Below, in pieces: positions 16,507 to 25,356 of a stretch of DNA of 64,000 nucleotides. The stretch spans positions 1 through 64,000 of the forward strand of contig JAFZUY010000038.1 of the NCBI GenBank assembly GCA_017618075.1, given 5' to 3'. The notes beneath the pieces were generated by a model, which made no database searches, had not been told where the DNA came from, and saw only the letters and a program-made list of their open reading frames with translations. Source of the stretch: Lachnospiraceae bacterium (GTDB lineage: Bacteria > Bacillota > Clostridia > Lachnospirales > Lachnospiraceae). A program made the translations under genes and the position numbers. The number at the start of each line of letters is the position of its first letter. Position 1 is the first letter of the stretch.

Positions 16507-17535
16507 ATGAAAATGAATTTCATCAAAAAACTGGCATTACCCGTAGAGGTTAAGGAAATGTGTCCTTTAACCGGCAAGATGGGGGATCTTGTGGATACGA
16601 AAAAGGCACAGTTGGAATCTGTATTTGAAGGAAGAAGCGACAAGCTTATACTTATCATCGGACCCTGCTCGGCAGACAGAGAAGACAGTGTAATCGATTA
16701 TATTTCAAGACTCTGCCCGATTCAGGAAAAGGTAAAAGATAAAATCATCATCGTTCCGAGAATTTATACAAACAAGCCCCGTACAACAGGCGAGGGATAT
16801 AAGGGTATGCTTCATCAGCCCGACCCCAACGAAAAGGCAGATCTTTTCAAGGGAATAATTGCGACCAGACATCTTCACATGCGTGCGATTGAAGAGACCG
16901 GTTTTGCGTGCGCCGATGAAATGCTTTATCCCGAAAACTATCAGTACCTTGATGACGTGCTTGCATATGTTGCTGTCGGTGCAAGATCAGTTGAAGACCA
17001 GCAGCATCGTCTTGTTGCCAGCGGTATTGCGGCGCCCGTAGGTATGAAAAACCCTACCTCGGGAGATATCAGCGTTATGATGAACGGTATCCTTGCAGCA
17101 CAGCATTCACATTCATTCATTTACAGAGGCTGGGAAGTTCATTCGGAAGGCAACCCTTACGCACATGCTATTTTACGAGGTTATACCAACAAGCACGGCG
17201 AATCACAGCCTAACTATCATTTCGAAGATCTTATAAGACTTTGCGATGCATATGACGAGAGAGACCTTATAAATCCTGCAGTTATCATCGACACCAACCA
17301 TTCAAACTCGGGCAAGAACCCGTTCGAGCAGCCCAGAATCATAAAAGACGTGCTTTACTCCACCAGACATGACGAGCGCGTTAAGAAGATTCTTAAAGGC
17401 TTTATGGTTGAAAGCTACATCGAGGACGGCTGTCAGAAGGTAGATGGCGGCGTATACGGCAAGTCAATCACCGATCCCTGCCTCGGCTGGGAAAAGACCG
17501 AAAGACTTATTTACGAGATTGCGGATTTATTATAA
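16507..17535 (+). CDS. aroF: 3-deoxy-7-phosphoheptulonate (DAHP) synthase, class I
   Basis: A 342-residue enzyme for the first committed step (PEP plus erythrose-4-phosphate). Recognised by IIGPCSADREDSVIDYI, the PRIYTNKPRTTGEGYKG loop, GARSVEDQQHR, and DTNHSNSGKNPFEQP. It belongs to the AroG/AroF/AroH class. It is the last gene of the operon although its enzyme acts first. No clear terminator follows; the T-box terminator 290 bp downstream could serve. Confidence 0.95.
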   Translation: MKMNFIKKLALPVEVKEMCPLTGKMGDLVDTKKAQLESVFEGRSDKLILIIGPCSADREDSVIDYISRLCPIQEKVKDKIIIVPRIYTNKPRTTGEGYKGMLHQPDPNEKADLFKGIIATRHLHMRAIEETGFACADEMLYPENYQYLDDVLAYVAVGARSVEDQQHRLVASGIAAPVGMKNPTSGDISVMMNGILAAQHSHSFIYRGWEVHSEGNPYAHAILRGYTNKHGESQPNYHFEDLIRLCDAYDERDLINPAVIIDTNHSNSGKNPFEQPRIIKDVLYSTRHDERVKKILKGFMVESYIEDGCQKVDGGVYGKSITDPCLGWEKTERLIYEIADLL

Positions 17536-17544
17536 AAAAATCTA

Positions 17545-17573
17545 TTGACACAAATTTTTTGAAGTGATATAAA
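17545..17573 (+). promoter_or_regulatory. Promoter of the trpB leader
   Basis: A near-consensus sigma-A promoter: TTGACA (17545-17550), 17-bp spacer, TATAAA (17568-17573). Transcription would start near 17580, at the beginning of the T-box RNA. Confidence 0.85.
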
Positions 17574-17584
17574 ATTTATCAGAA

Positions 17585-17857
17585 ACAAACCTATGAAAAA
17601 GAGTGAGTAGACTTTTCCTCTTTCAGATACAGAGAACCGCCGGTGCTGAGAGCGTGGTATTGAAATGTAAAGTTGAATGGGCTTTTGAGGGCAAAAGGAA
17701 ACGAAGCAATTCGGAGTATTGGCGCCGGGGAAGGGACCCCGTAAACAAAACCGGCATATGACAGTATGCAATGAGAGGATGCGTCTCGCATCAAGCAGGG
17801 TGGCACCGCAGGAAAGATACCTGTCCCGGCATAGTATGAATCTATGCCGGGTTTTTT
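17585..17857 (+). ncRNA. T-box riboswitch, Trp specifier
   Basis: The leader has the T-box layout: Stem I with the AGAGA...GGTGCTGAGAG region, a specifier stretch GTTGAATGGGC where TGG (17678-17680) would be read by the tRNA-Trp anticodon, and the conserved T-box sequence AGGGTGGCACCGCAGG (17797-17812). It ends in a terminator with stem CCCGGCATAG (17825-17834) / CTATGCCGGG (17842-17851) and six T. Uncharged tRNA-Trp should stabilise the antiterminator and switch on the next gene, a tryptophan synthase. Specifier choice is by position and agrees with the gene. Confidence 0.92.
17825..17857 (+). terminator. T-box terminator hairpin
   Basis: Perfect 10-bp stem with a 7-nt loop (17835-17841) followed by TTTTTT. 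It may also stop readthrough from the aromatic operon. Confidence 0.92.
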
Positions 17858-17947
17858 AATACTTAAAAGAACTGCTGCGAAGAAATCCTTATCGTTGGAA
17901 TATTGTTGGAACTTAAACAATTTTTTACAACTTGAAAGGAGACAGAC

Positions 17948-19324
17948 ATGTCAACAACAAAAGAAATCCCTTACAAAATTTATCTTGAAGAAAACGAGAT
18001 GCCTAAGGCTTGGTACAACCTTCGCGCAGACATGATTAATAAGCCCGCACCGTTACTTAATCCCGGAACATTACAGCCTATGAAGGCAGAGGAACTCGCA
18101 GGCGTTTTCTGTGACGAACTCGTAAAACAGGAACTTGATAACGATACAAGATTCATCGAGATTCCCGAAGAAATCAGAAACTTCTACAAGATGTACAGAC
18201 CTTCACCTTTGGTAAGAGCTTACTGCCTTGAAGAGAAGCTTCAGACACCCGCTAAGATTTACTACAAATTCGAGGGTAACAATACATCAGGAAGCCACAA
18301 GCTTAACTCAGCTATTGCTCAGGCTTACTACGCTAAGAAACAGGGCCTTAAGGGCGTTACCACAGAGACCGGTGCAGGTCAGTGGGGCACAGCTCTTTCA
18401 ATGGCTTGTTCATATTTCGATCTTGACTGTAAAGTATTCATGGTTAAGGTTTCTTACGAACAGAAGCCTTTCAGAAGAGAAGTTATGAGAACATACGGCG
18501 CTTCCGTTACACCTTCTCCTTCAATGGAAACAGAAGTTGGCAAGAGAATCAACGCAGCTCATCCCGGAACCACAGGTTCACTCGGATGTGCAATTTCAGA
18601 AGCAGTTGAAGTTGCAACAAGCACACCCGGATACAGATACGTTCTCGGTTCAGTTCTTAACCAGGTACTTCTTCATCAGTCGGTTATCGGCCTTGAAACA
18701 AAGGCTGCACTTGATAAATACGGCATCAAAGCAGACATCGTTATCGGCTGCGCAGGCGGCGGATCAAACCTCGGCGGTCTTATTGCTCCTTTTATGGGCG
18801 AAAAGATTCAGAAGGGTACGGACTACAGAATCATCGCAGTTGAGCCTGCTTCATGTCCTTCCTTCACAAGAGGTGTATACGCATATGACTTCTGCGATAC
18901 CGGTATGGTTTGTCCTCTTGCTAAGATGTACACACTCGGCAGTGATTTCATTCCCGCACCCAACCATGCAGGCGGACTTCGTTATCACGGCATGAGCTCA
19001 ACACTTTCACAGCTTTACGCAGACGGACTTATGGAAGCAACAACTGTTAAGCAGACAGAAGTATTCGAGGCAGCAGAACAGTTCGCAAGAGTTGAAGGTA
19101 TCCTTCCTGCTCCCGAAAGTTCACATGCTATCAAAGTTGCTATCGATGAAGCACTCAAGTGCAAAGAAACAGGCGAAGAAAAGACTATCGTATTCGGTCT
19201 TACAGGTACAGGTTACTTCGATCTTGTTGCATACCAGAAATTCCATGACAACGAGATGAGCGACTACATTCCCACAGACGAAGAACTTGCAAAGTTCAGA
19301 GCAAACCTTCCTAAAATAGATTAA
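17948..19324 (+). CDS. trpB: TrpB2-type tryptophan synthase beta chain
   Basis: A 458-residue PLP enzyme making tryptophan from indole and serine. Length and the N-terminal extension (YKIYLEENEMPKAWYNLRAD) fit the longer TrpB2 class. PLP motifs are SGSHKLNSA (the Lys forming the internal aldimine) and GCAGGGSNLGGLI. No trpA or other trp gene is in the window, so indole salvage is a plausible role; TrpB2 enzymes bind TrpA poorly or not at all. Controlled by its own promoter and Trp T-box; strong AAAGGAG site; strong terminator after it. Confidence 0.9.
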   Translation: MSTTKEIPYKIYLEENEMPKAWYNLRADMINKPAPLLNPGTLQPMKAEELAGVFCDELVKQELDNDTRFIEIPEEIRNFYKMYRPSPLVRAYCLEEKLQTPAKIYYKFEGNNTSGSHKLNSAIAQAYYAKKQGLKGVTTETGAGQWGTALSMACSYFDLDCKVFMVKVSYEQKPFRREVMRTYGASVTPSPSMETEVGKRINAAHPGTTGSLGCAISEAVEVATSTPGYRYVLGSVLNQVLLHQSVIGLETKAALDKYGIKADIVIGCAGGGSNLGGLIAPFMGEKIQKGTDYRIIAVEPASCPSFTRGVYAYDFCDTGMVCPLAKMYTLGSDFIPAPNHAGGLRYHGMSSTLSQLYADGLMEATTVKQTEVFEAAEQFARVEGILPAPESSHAIKVAIDEALKCKETGEEKTIVFGLTGTGYFDLVAYQKFHDNEMSDYIPTDEELAKFRANLPKID

Positions 19325-19363
19325 TTCGTTTAAAACTCTTATAAAACTTTTGTAATAATAGAG

Positions 19364-19391
19364 GCAGAGGGCTTACGTCCTCTGCTTTTTT
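19364..19391 (+). terminator. Terminator after trpB
   Basis: Stem GCAGAGG (19364-19370) / CCTCTGC (19379-19385), loop of 8 nt, then TTTTTT. It ends the trpB unit 40 nt after the stop codon. Confidence 0.9.
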
Positions 19392-19503
19392 ATGCCCTAA
19401 AATATTGCTTTAAAGCCCCATTCAAGTTAAACTTATAGAGTGTGAAAATACATATACGTATCAGGATAATTCATGTGGCATCATTGTTAAAGGAGGTATA
19501 GGT

Positions 19504-19899
19504 ATGAGTAAAAAAACTGATAATTTAATTGTGTCGATTCCGCTTATTTTAGGACTGACAGGCATAGTGGTATTTATTGTGATTTTATTATTGGGATCTA
19601 AGGTTAGGATAGATGACGATGTATTATTTGTGATAATGCCGTTATGTATTTTTGCTGTTGGTATTGTTTCAGCAATTATCATAGGAATAATTAAACGAAA
19701 GAGTATAAAAAGCAAAACCGGAACCAAGATATTATTTATTTGTGGAATTATATGTTTATTTGTAAATTTAATTCCGCCTGCAATTATATTAGGCTTTCTT
19801 TTATTAATGATTTCTACGGGTCCAAAAGGTTTGGGCGATTTATTTGAAAACGTATTTAAAGGTACTTCGGAAATCTTATTTCCGGATAATCCTTATTGA
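19504..19899 (+). CDS. Hypothetical small membrane protein
   Basis: A 131-residue protein with three hydrophobic segments (about residues 9-31, 41-62 and 75-102) and a short acidic C-terminal tail. Strong AAAGGAGG site 7 nt before the ATG. Codon use is AT-rich compared with the aromatic operon. No recognisable family. It is followed after 27 bp by the racemase-like gene. Confidence 0.6.
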   Translation: MSKKTDNLIVSIPLILGLTGIVVFIVILLLGSKVRIDDDVLFVIMPLCIFAVGIVSAIIIGIIKRKSIKSKTGTKILFICGIICLFVNLIPPAIILGFLLLMISTGPKGLGDLFENVFKGTSEILFPDNPY

Positions 19900-19926
19900 T
19901 AAAATCATAAAATAATCGAGGTATAT

Positions 19927-20619
19927 ATGAAAAAAATAGGACTTGTAGGAGGTACAGGACCGGAATCAACGGTTATGTACTACAAAAAATTAAACAGCGA
20001 GATTGACCTTCTGACAAATGAAAAACACATGCCGGATATTGCGATTGAGAGTGTTGATTTCAGGAGAGCATGGGATTATGTGCAGAACGGACAGACAGGT
20101 GGATTAGCCGACTATCTTGCAGAGAAAGTAAACTGTCTGGCTTCAACCAAATCAGAGATTATAGCATTAACTGCTGTAACAATGCATATGGTATACGATG
20201 ATATAGTCGAGAAAACAGGCGTTTCTTTAGTCAGCATTCCGAAAACAGTATGCGAGAAAATCGTATCCGAGGGAATCAAAAAAGTCGGTCTTTTCGGAAC
20301 CGTGGTTACGATGGAGCAGGACTATATGAAAAAAGATCTTTTGGAAAACGATGTAGAGGTTTTTGTTCCGAACGATGAGGAAAGAGCGCTCATTGGAAAA
20401 AGAATCTACGAGGAACTTGAAAAGGGCATCGTAAAAGAATCAACCTTGGCAGAACTGACTGAAATTATTAACAGAATGAAAGAAGAGGATGGCATAGAAG
20501 GGCTTATTTTAGGATGTACCGAACTTCCTTTAATTCTTAACTCTGAAAACTGTCCCGTAAAGTGTTTTGATTCGGTTGAATTACACTTAAAAAAGCTTAT
20601 TGAACTTGCGATGAAATAA
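19927..20619 (+). CDS. Aspartate/glutamate racemase-family protein
   Basis: A 230-residue protein of the PLP-independent Asp/Glu racemase family: N-terminal GLVGGTGPESTVMYY, and the C-terminal catalytic-Cys segment LILGCTELPLIL (Cys197). The first catalytic position, normally Cys in CNTxH or Thr in the E. coli L-specific racemase, reads AVTMH (Ala83). Two-base racemisation is therefore doubtful; a one-sided epimerase or another activity is possible. It starts a run of accessory genes and is 10 nt before a nucleotidyltransferase. Confidence 0.75.
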   Translation: MKKIGLVGGTGPESTVMYYKKLNSEIDLLTNEKHMPDIAIESVDFRRAWDYVQNGQTGGLADYLAEKVNCLASTKSEIIALTAVTMHMVYDDIVEKTGVSLVSIPKTVCEKIVSEGIKKVGLFGTVVTMEQDYMKKDLLENDVEVFVPNDEERALIGKRIYEELEKGIVKESTLAELTEIINRMKEEDGIEGLILGCTELPLILNSENCPVKCFDSVELHLKKLIELAMK

Positions 20620-20629
20620 GGAGAAAATC

Positions 20630-21295
20630 ATGTTTGATTTGGATAAATACATGAAAAATTTTCTTGATGAAGCCAAAGCAGTTTATGGTGAGCGTCTTTT
20701 ATATGTCGGACTTCAGGGAAGTTATCTTCGCGGCGAAGCGCACGAGAACAGCGATATTGATGTGATGGTTGTAATTGAAGGTTTCTGTGTGAAGGATATG
20801 GACCTTTACAAAGAAATTCTTAACAGGATTGGCTACAGTGAAAAGTCCTGCGGTTTTATCTGCGGAAAAGACGAAATAAACGCATGGACTCCGCTTGAGA
20901 CATTGCAGCTTCTTCAAACAACAAAGGATCTGTACGGAAATCTTGAAGAACTTTTGCCAAAGGCAACAAGACAGGATGAAATCACATATGTCAAAACGAG
21001 CCTCGGAAATATTTATCACGAACTCTGTCATCGTTACATACATGCGGACAGAGAGAAGAGTGTACAGAAATTCCGCGGAACATGTAAAGGATTCTTCTTT
21101 TTAATCCAGAATATACATTACCTTGAGAGCGGAGAGTTTATAAAAACAAAGAAAGAGCTCAAAGAGGCTGTAAGTGAAGAAGACAGAATCATATTAAATA
21201 TGGCAGAACTTCCTGATGATTATGATTTCGACAGGGAATTTGATACGGTAATCGAATGGTGCAAAAAAGCATTTGCTCGTATCGTTAAAATTTGA
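20630..21295 (+). CDS. Nucleotidyltransferase-domain protein
   Basis: A 221-residue protein with the minimal nucleotidyltransferase signature GSYLRGEAHENSDIDVMVV (G-S...D-x-D, residues ~29-49), which binds two metal ions through the acidic pair. The C-terminal half is helical (HRYIHADREKSVQKFRGTCKG) as in aminoglycoside-adenylyltransferase-like and HEPN-linked proteins. The substrate is unknown; antibiotic modification is possible but not shown. Good GGAG ribosome-binding site. Confidence 0.75.
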   Translation: MFDLDKYMKNFLDEAKAVYGERLLYVGLQGSYLRGEAHENSDIDVMVVIEGFCVKDMDLYKEILNRIGYSEKSCGFICGKDEINAWTPLETLQLLQTTKDLYGNLEELLPKATRQDEITYVKTSLGNIYHELCHRYIHADREKSVQKFRGTCKGFFFLIQNIHYLESGEFIKTKKELKEAVSEEDRIILNMAELPDDYDFDREFDTVIEWCKKAFARIVKI

Positions 21296-21311
21296 ACCGG
21301 TGGAGGAAAAT

Positions 21312-22436
21312 ATGAAAGAAACAGATAATCGTAACAAAGTTATAGTCAGAACAAGTGTGATTGGTATAATAGCCAATGTTTTTCTGGCGGCTTTTAAGGC
21401 CGTAATCGGACTTACAACAAATTCCATAGCTATCGTAATGGATGCGGTTAACAATATATCCGATGCAGCTAGCTCGGTGATTACGATTATAGGAACGAAA
21501 CTTGCGGGAAAAGAACCGAATAAAAAGCATCCGTTCGGATACGGCAGAATTGAATATCTGAGTGCAATGATTATTTCAATTCTGGTTCTTTATGCAGGTG
21601 TTACTGCTTTTATTGAGTCGGTTAAAAAGATAATTCATCCCGAACAGCCTGATTATTCGGTAGTTTCGCTTGTTATAGTCGCAGTGGCGGTGCTTGTTAA
21701 GATTATCCTTGGATTGTTCGTAAAAAGCACAGGTAAAAAAGTAAATTCGGATTCGCTTGTTAACTCGGGAAGTGATGCTTTACTTGATTCGATTATCTCC
21801 GCATCCACACTTGCGGCAGCAGCAATTTTCCTGATTTTCCACGTTTCTCTGGAAGCCTGGCTCGGTGCAATTATTGCTTTGGTAATCATAAAATCAGGTT
21901 TCGAAATGTTAAAAGAAACCTTGTCAAAGATACTCGGAGAACGTGTAGATGCAGAGCTTGCGAGAGATATCAAAAAGACCATTTCGGATTATGAAGAGGT
22001 TAACGGAGTTTATGATCTTGTGATGCATAATTACGGACCTGATTCATATAACGGCTCGGTTCACATTGAAGTTCCCGATACCTTGTCGGCAGATGATTTA
22101 GATAAACTTTTACGAAAAATACAGGTTAAGGTTTATCAGACTCACAATGTGATTCTTACAGCCATAGGAGTTTATTCATACAATACCAAAGATCCCGAGG
22201 CTTTAGAGGCGAGAAAAAAGGTTTATGAGATTGTTTTGGAAGTTCCAAATGTAATACAGATGCATGGCTTTTATTTAGACAAAGCAGAGAAGACTATCCG
22301 TTTTGATTTTGTGGTAAGTTTTAATGCGAAAGACCGCAATGAAGTATACAAAGAAGTGTGCAGTAAGGTTCAGAATGAATACCCCGATTACACACTTCAG
22401 ATAACTATGGATACGGATTTTAGTGAAGAGGAATAG
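21312..22436 (+). CDS. Cation diffusion facilitator (CDF) metal exporter
   Basis: A 374-residue membrane protein. The start is the ATG at 21312 (site GGAGG 6 nt before); an earlier in-frame codon at 21273 overlaps the upstream gene. It has about six membrane helices with the CDF metal motifs (NSIAIVMDAVNNISDAASS and KKHPFGYGRIEYLSA) followed by a cytoplasmic ferredoxin-like domain (from ~residue 205, VNGVYDLVMHNYGP). Its DAxNNxxD site is the type found in some Mn/Fe/Zn-exporting members; metal specificity is not certain. Confidence 0.9.
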   Translation: MKETDNRNKVIVRTSVIGIIANVFLAAFKAVIGLTTNSIAIVMDAVNNISDAASSVITIIGTKLAGKEPNKKHPFGYGRIEYLSAMIISILVLYAGVTAFIESVKKIIHPEQPDYSVVSLVIVAVAVLVKIILGLFVKSTGKKVNSDSLVNSGSDALLDSIISASTLAAAAIFLIFHVSLEAWLGAIIALVIIKSGFEMLKETLSKILGERVDAELARDIKKTISDYEEVNGVYDLVMHNYGPDSYNGSVHIEVPDTLSADDLDKLLRKIQVKVYQTHNVILTAIGVYSYNTKDPEALEARKKVYEIVLEVPNVIQMHGFYLDKAEKTIRFDFVVSFNAKDRNEVYKEVCSKVQNEYPDYTLQITMDTDFSEEE

Positions 22437-22450
22437 AAAGAGGTTAAAAA

Positions 22451-22906
22451 ATGAATATAGAACTAAGACCAATTGATGATACAACCAGAGAGGATTGTAT
22501 TAAATTAAAAGTAAAAGAAGCACAGTCAAGTTATATTGATTCAAACGAAAAATCACTTGAGGCAGCAGCCGAAAATGCTGATGTTGCCAGACCCTTTGTA
22601 ATATATGCAGATGGTGAAGCAGTTGGTTTTACGATGTTTGCGTTTGATGAAGAGTATGAAGATCCTAACGACCGATACTGGTTGTGGAGATTTATGATTG
22701 ATGAAAATCTCCAGGGACGCGGATATGGAAAAGCGGCATTAAAAATAATTATTGATTACTTTAAAGATAATGGAGCAAACAACATAAGACTCTCCACCAA
22801 GGCGAGCAATGTAAATGCTATATCTTTATATAAATCTTTCGGCTTCAAGGAAACAGGCGAAGTAAATGACGGAGAAGATGTTTTTATACTTAACTGGCAG
22901 GAATAA
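22451..22906 (+). CDS. GNAT-family N-acetyltransferase
   Basis: A 151-residue acetyltransferase with the acetyl-CoA-binding motif A (RFMIDENLQGRGYGKAAL, containing the Q-x-x-G-x-G/A pattern) and motif B (STKASNVNAISLYKSFGFK). The pattern YADGEAVGFTMFAFDEE is like diamine/spermidine N-acetyltransferase-related GNATs. Substrate unknown. The downstream gene begins 2 nt after its stop. Confidence 0.85.
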   Translation: MNIELRPIDDTTREDCIKLKVKEAQSSYIDSNEKSLEAAAENADVARPFVIYADGEAVGFTMFAFDEEYEDPNDRYWLWRFMIDENLQGRGYGKAALKIIIDYFKDNGANNIRLSTKASNVNAISLYKSFGFKETGEVNDGEDVFILNWQE

Positions 22907-22908
22907 TC

Positions 22909-23352
22909 ATGGAGAATACATTATTTATCGGATTCAAAGGAAAAAATAATTCATCCAATATACTTGTTAGTTCATTATCATCAAACCACATTTTATTAAC
23001 TAATTCTTTTACGGGATTAAAGAAAGATATTGAGGAGCTTTCTCCCGATTATGATGAAGTATATTTGTTTGGAGTAAACAAGAATTTGACTGATTCATTC
23101 AGTATTGAGAGTGTTGCGGAAAAAGACGGAAAGCGACTGGAATCCAAACTTGATTTGGAGGAGTTGAAAGAACGGTTTGCTTCTTTTATGATCAAGGCAG
23201 ACATTTCGAAAGTTCCGTCCAAATATCTTTGCAACGAAGCGTACTGGTATTTGCTTGAAAATTATAAGGGAAACGTAGTTTTGATTCATATACCGACTGT
23301 AAAGAATTTCAAGGAAGAATGGATTGAAAGTTTTAAGAAAGCAATAAATTAA
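22909..23352 (+). CDS. Hypothetical protein, possibly pyroglutamyl peptidase-like fold
   Basis: A 147-residue soluble protein, starting 2 nt after the GNAT gene and so probably translationally coupled. FIGFKGKNNSS, VYLFGVNKNL, CNEAYWYLLENY and VLIHIPTV resemble, in order, the core segments of pyrrolidone-carboxyl peptidase-type folds (CNxxxY-Y...HIP). The similarity is weak and length is short, so the function is left open. Confidence 0.55.
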   Translation: MENTLFIGFKGKNNSSNILVSSLSSNHILLTNSFTGLKKDIEELSPDYDEVYLFGVNKNLTDSFSIESVAEKDGKRLESKLDLEELKERFASFMIKADISKVPSKYLCNEAYWYLLENYKGNVVLIHIPTVKNFKEEWIESFKKAIN

Positions 23353-23369
23353 TAAGTGGAGCTAAAAAA

Positions 23370-23903
23370 ATGGAAATACTGGAAATAAATAAAGACAGAA
23401 TAAAAGATATAAAAGGCATCAATGAGCCGTTTGAAATAATTGGAAAATTAAGACCGGCATTTGTTGATGATGAGTGGTCATTTACGGAAGAATTGCTTGC
23501 TGATCCATACATGCATTCATATGAAGAAGATGATACGGATTATTCCGAATATGTTGATAATCCTTACAAGACGGTATTCATGGCTTATGAGGACGGTAAA
23601 TTCGCAGGCAGGATAATCATCAGAAAAGACTGGAATAAATACCTTTTTGTAGATGATATCAGCGTATTAAAAGACTTCAGGGGGAAAGGCGTAGGCACGG
23701 CGCTTATGCAAAAAGCAGTAGAATGGGCTAAAAAAGAAGGAATGGCCGGACTCGCTTTGGAAACTCAGGACAACAATCTTTTGGCATGCAGATTTTATTC
23801 CAAATTCGGATTTAAATTAGGGGCTGTAAATACGATGTTTTATAAAAATTTGGATAAACCCTTCTGTGATGCTACAGCATTATATTGGTATATGAAGTTT
23901 TAG
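23370..23903 (+). CDS. GNAT-family N-acetyltransferase
   Basis: A 177-residue acetyltransferase: DDISVLKDFRGKGVGTALM (motif A, R-G-K-G-V-G) and NNLLACRFYSKFGFKLG (motif B). The acidic N-terminal third is variable. GNATs with this layout include streptothricin-type acetyltransferases, but nothing in the sequence proves that substrate. Ribosome-binding site GTGGAG. Confidence 0.82.
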   Translation: MEILEINKDRIKDIKGINEPFEIIGKLRPAFVDDEWSFTEELLADPYMHSYEEDDTDYSEYVDNPYKTVFMAYEDGKFAGRIIIRKDWNKYLFVDDISVLKDFRGKGVGTALMQKAVEWAKKEGMAGLALETQDNNLLACRFYSKFGFKLGAVNTMFYKNLDKPFCDATALYWYMKF

Positions 23904-23945
23904 TCAATTAACGGGGGGAATAAATCAGGGCAGGACAGTTTTGGC

Positions 23946-24806
23946 ATGAAAGATAACTTGAAAGGAATAATTTGCATAATCATTGCGGCAGCAGGCTTTT
24001 CTCTGATGACGTTTTTCGTCAGATTGTCTGGAGACATTCCTACAATGCAAAAAGCTTTCTTCAGAAATGCTTTTGCTCTTGTAATCGCAATAATTACGCT
24101 ACTGGTAAAAAGACAGAAATTTGAAATCAAAAAAGAATTCGGCGCAGATATATTTTTCAGATGTCTTTTCGGAACCACGGGCCTTATTGCAAACTTTTAT
24201 GCAATCGACAAACTCGCTTTGGCAGATGCCAATATGCTAAATAAACTCTCGCCGTTTTTTGCGATTATTTTATCTATTCCGCTCCTAAAAGAAAAGCCTT
24301 CAAAGACCGATGTTATAGCAACAATTATCGCTTTTGCCGGAGCACTTTTTATTATAAGACCTACACCGCAGAACATGGTGCTCGTACCTTCGTTAATCGG
24401 TTTGTACGGCGGGTTCGGTGCAGGATGCGCATATGCATTTGTAAGAAGAGCGACTAAGAAGGGTGCGGCAACTCCCGTGATAGTCATCTGTTTTTCGTTG
24501 TTCTCATGCATGCTGACTCTTCCTTTTATGATATTTAATTATGTTCATATGACACCCGTGCAGCTTCTGATACTCGTGGCAGCAGGCTTATCAGCTGCAG
24601 TCGGACAATTTGCAATAACGAGCGCATACAAATTTGCTCCCGCGAAAAAGCTTTCGGTATTTGATTATATCCAGGTATTGTTCGCGGCCGCATGGGGAAT
24701 CATATTCTTTCAAGAAACGCCTACGTTATTAAGCATTATCGGATATGTGATCATTATCGGGGTGGCTGTAATACGCTGGGAGAAAGCAAGAAGGGAAGAA
24801 AAATAA
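23946..24806 (+). CDS. EamA-type (DMT superfamily) transporter
   Basis: A 286-residue membrane protein with ten predicted helices in two homologous EamA halves. Typical sequences are GFSLMTFFVRLSGDIPTMQKAFFRN, ADANMLNKLSPFFAIILS and, in the second half, AITSAYKFAPAKKLSVFDYIQVLFAAAWG. Members export metabolites such as amino acids or purines; the substrate cannot be told. Lone gene with weak upstream signals. Confidence 0.88.
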   Translation: MKDNLKGIICIIIAAAGFSLMTFFVRLSGDIPTMQKAFFRNAFALVIAIITLLVKRQKFEIKKEFGADIFFRCLFGTTGLIANFYAIDKLALADANMLNKLSPFFAIILSIPLLKEKPSKTDVIATIIAFAGALFIIRPTPQNMVLVPSLIGLYGGFGAGCAYAFVRRATKKGAATPVIVICFSLFSCMLTLPFMIFNYVHMTPVQLLILVAAGLSAAVGQFAITSAYKFAPAKKLSVFDYIQVLFAAAWGIIFFQETPTLLSIIGYVIIIGVAVIRWEKARREEK

Positions 24807-24830
24807 ATCCATTTATTTTAGGAGAACGCG

Positions 24831-25346
24831 ATGAGCGAATACATTGTCAGAGATGTTCGGATTGAAGACGCCGAACGACTGGTTGAAATCTATTCATATT
24901 ATGTTTTAAATACAGCAGTTTCATTCGAGTACGAAGTTCCTTCGGTAAGCGAATTTGAGGAAAGAATAAAGCATACCACAGAGAAGTATCCGTACCTTGT
25001 ATGTGAAAAAGATAATAAAATAGTTGGCTATGTTTATGCAGGTGCGTACAGCGTGCGTGAAGCGTATACCTGGACCGCAACCACATCGATTTATCTTGAT
25101 AAGGACTATCGAAGACAGGGTATCGGAGCTTTGTTATATAAGGAAATAGAGAAGCTCCTAAAAGAAAAAGGTGTTATCAATCTTTTAGCAGGTGTTGCTT
25201 ACGTGGAAGACGAGGATGAATATCTCTCGCATGACAGTTGTAAATTCCATGAAAATCAGGGATACACGGAAGTTGCACACATGAAAACCGTTGGTAAGAA
25301 ATTTGACAGATGGTACGATCTTTTATGGTATCAGAAAAAAATATAA
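24831..25346 (+). CDS. GNAT-family N-acetyltransferase, phosphinothricin acetyltransferase-like
   Basis: A 171-residue protein that follows the PAT/YwnH pattern: IRDVRIEDAERLVEIYSYYV-like opening, NTAVSFEYEVPSVSEFEERI, YVYAGAYSVREAYTWTATTSIYLDKDYRRQGIG and a FHENQGYTEVAHMKTVGKKFDRWYD ending. Members acetylate amino-acid-like compounds (methionine sulfone/sulfoximine, phosphinothricin). Good AGGAG site; the next gene begins 10 nt later. Confidence 0.85.
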   Translation: MSEYIVRDVRIEDAERLVEIYSYYVLNTAVSFEYEVPSVSEFEERIKHTTEKYPYLVCEKDNKIVGYVYAGAYSVREAYTWTATTSIYLDKDYRRQGIGALLYKEIEKLLKEKGVINLLAGVAYVEDEDEYLSHDSCKFHENQGYTEVAHMKTVGKKFDRWYDLLWYQKKI

Positions 25347-25356
25347 GAGGTAGAAT

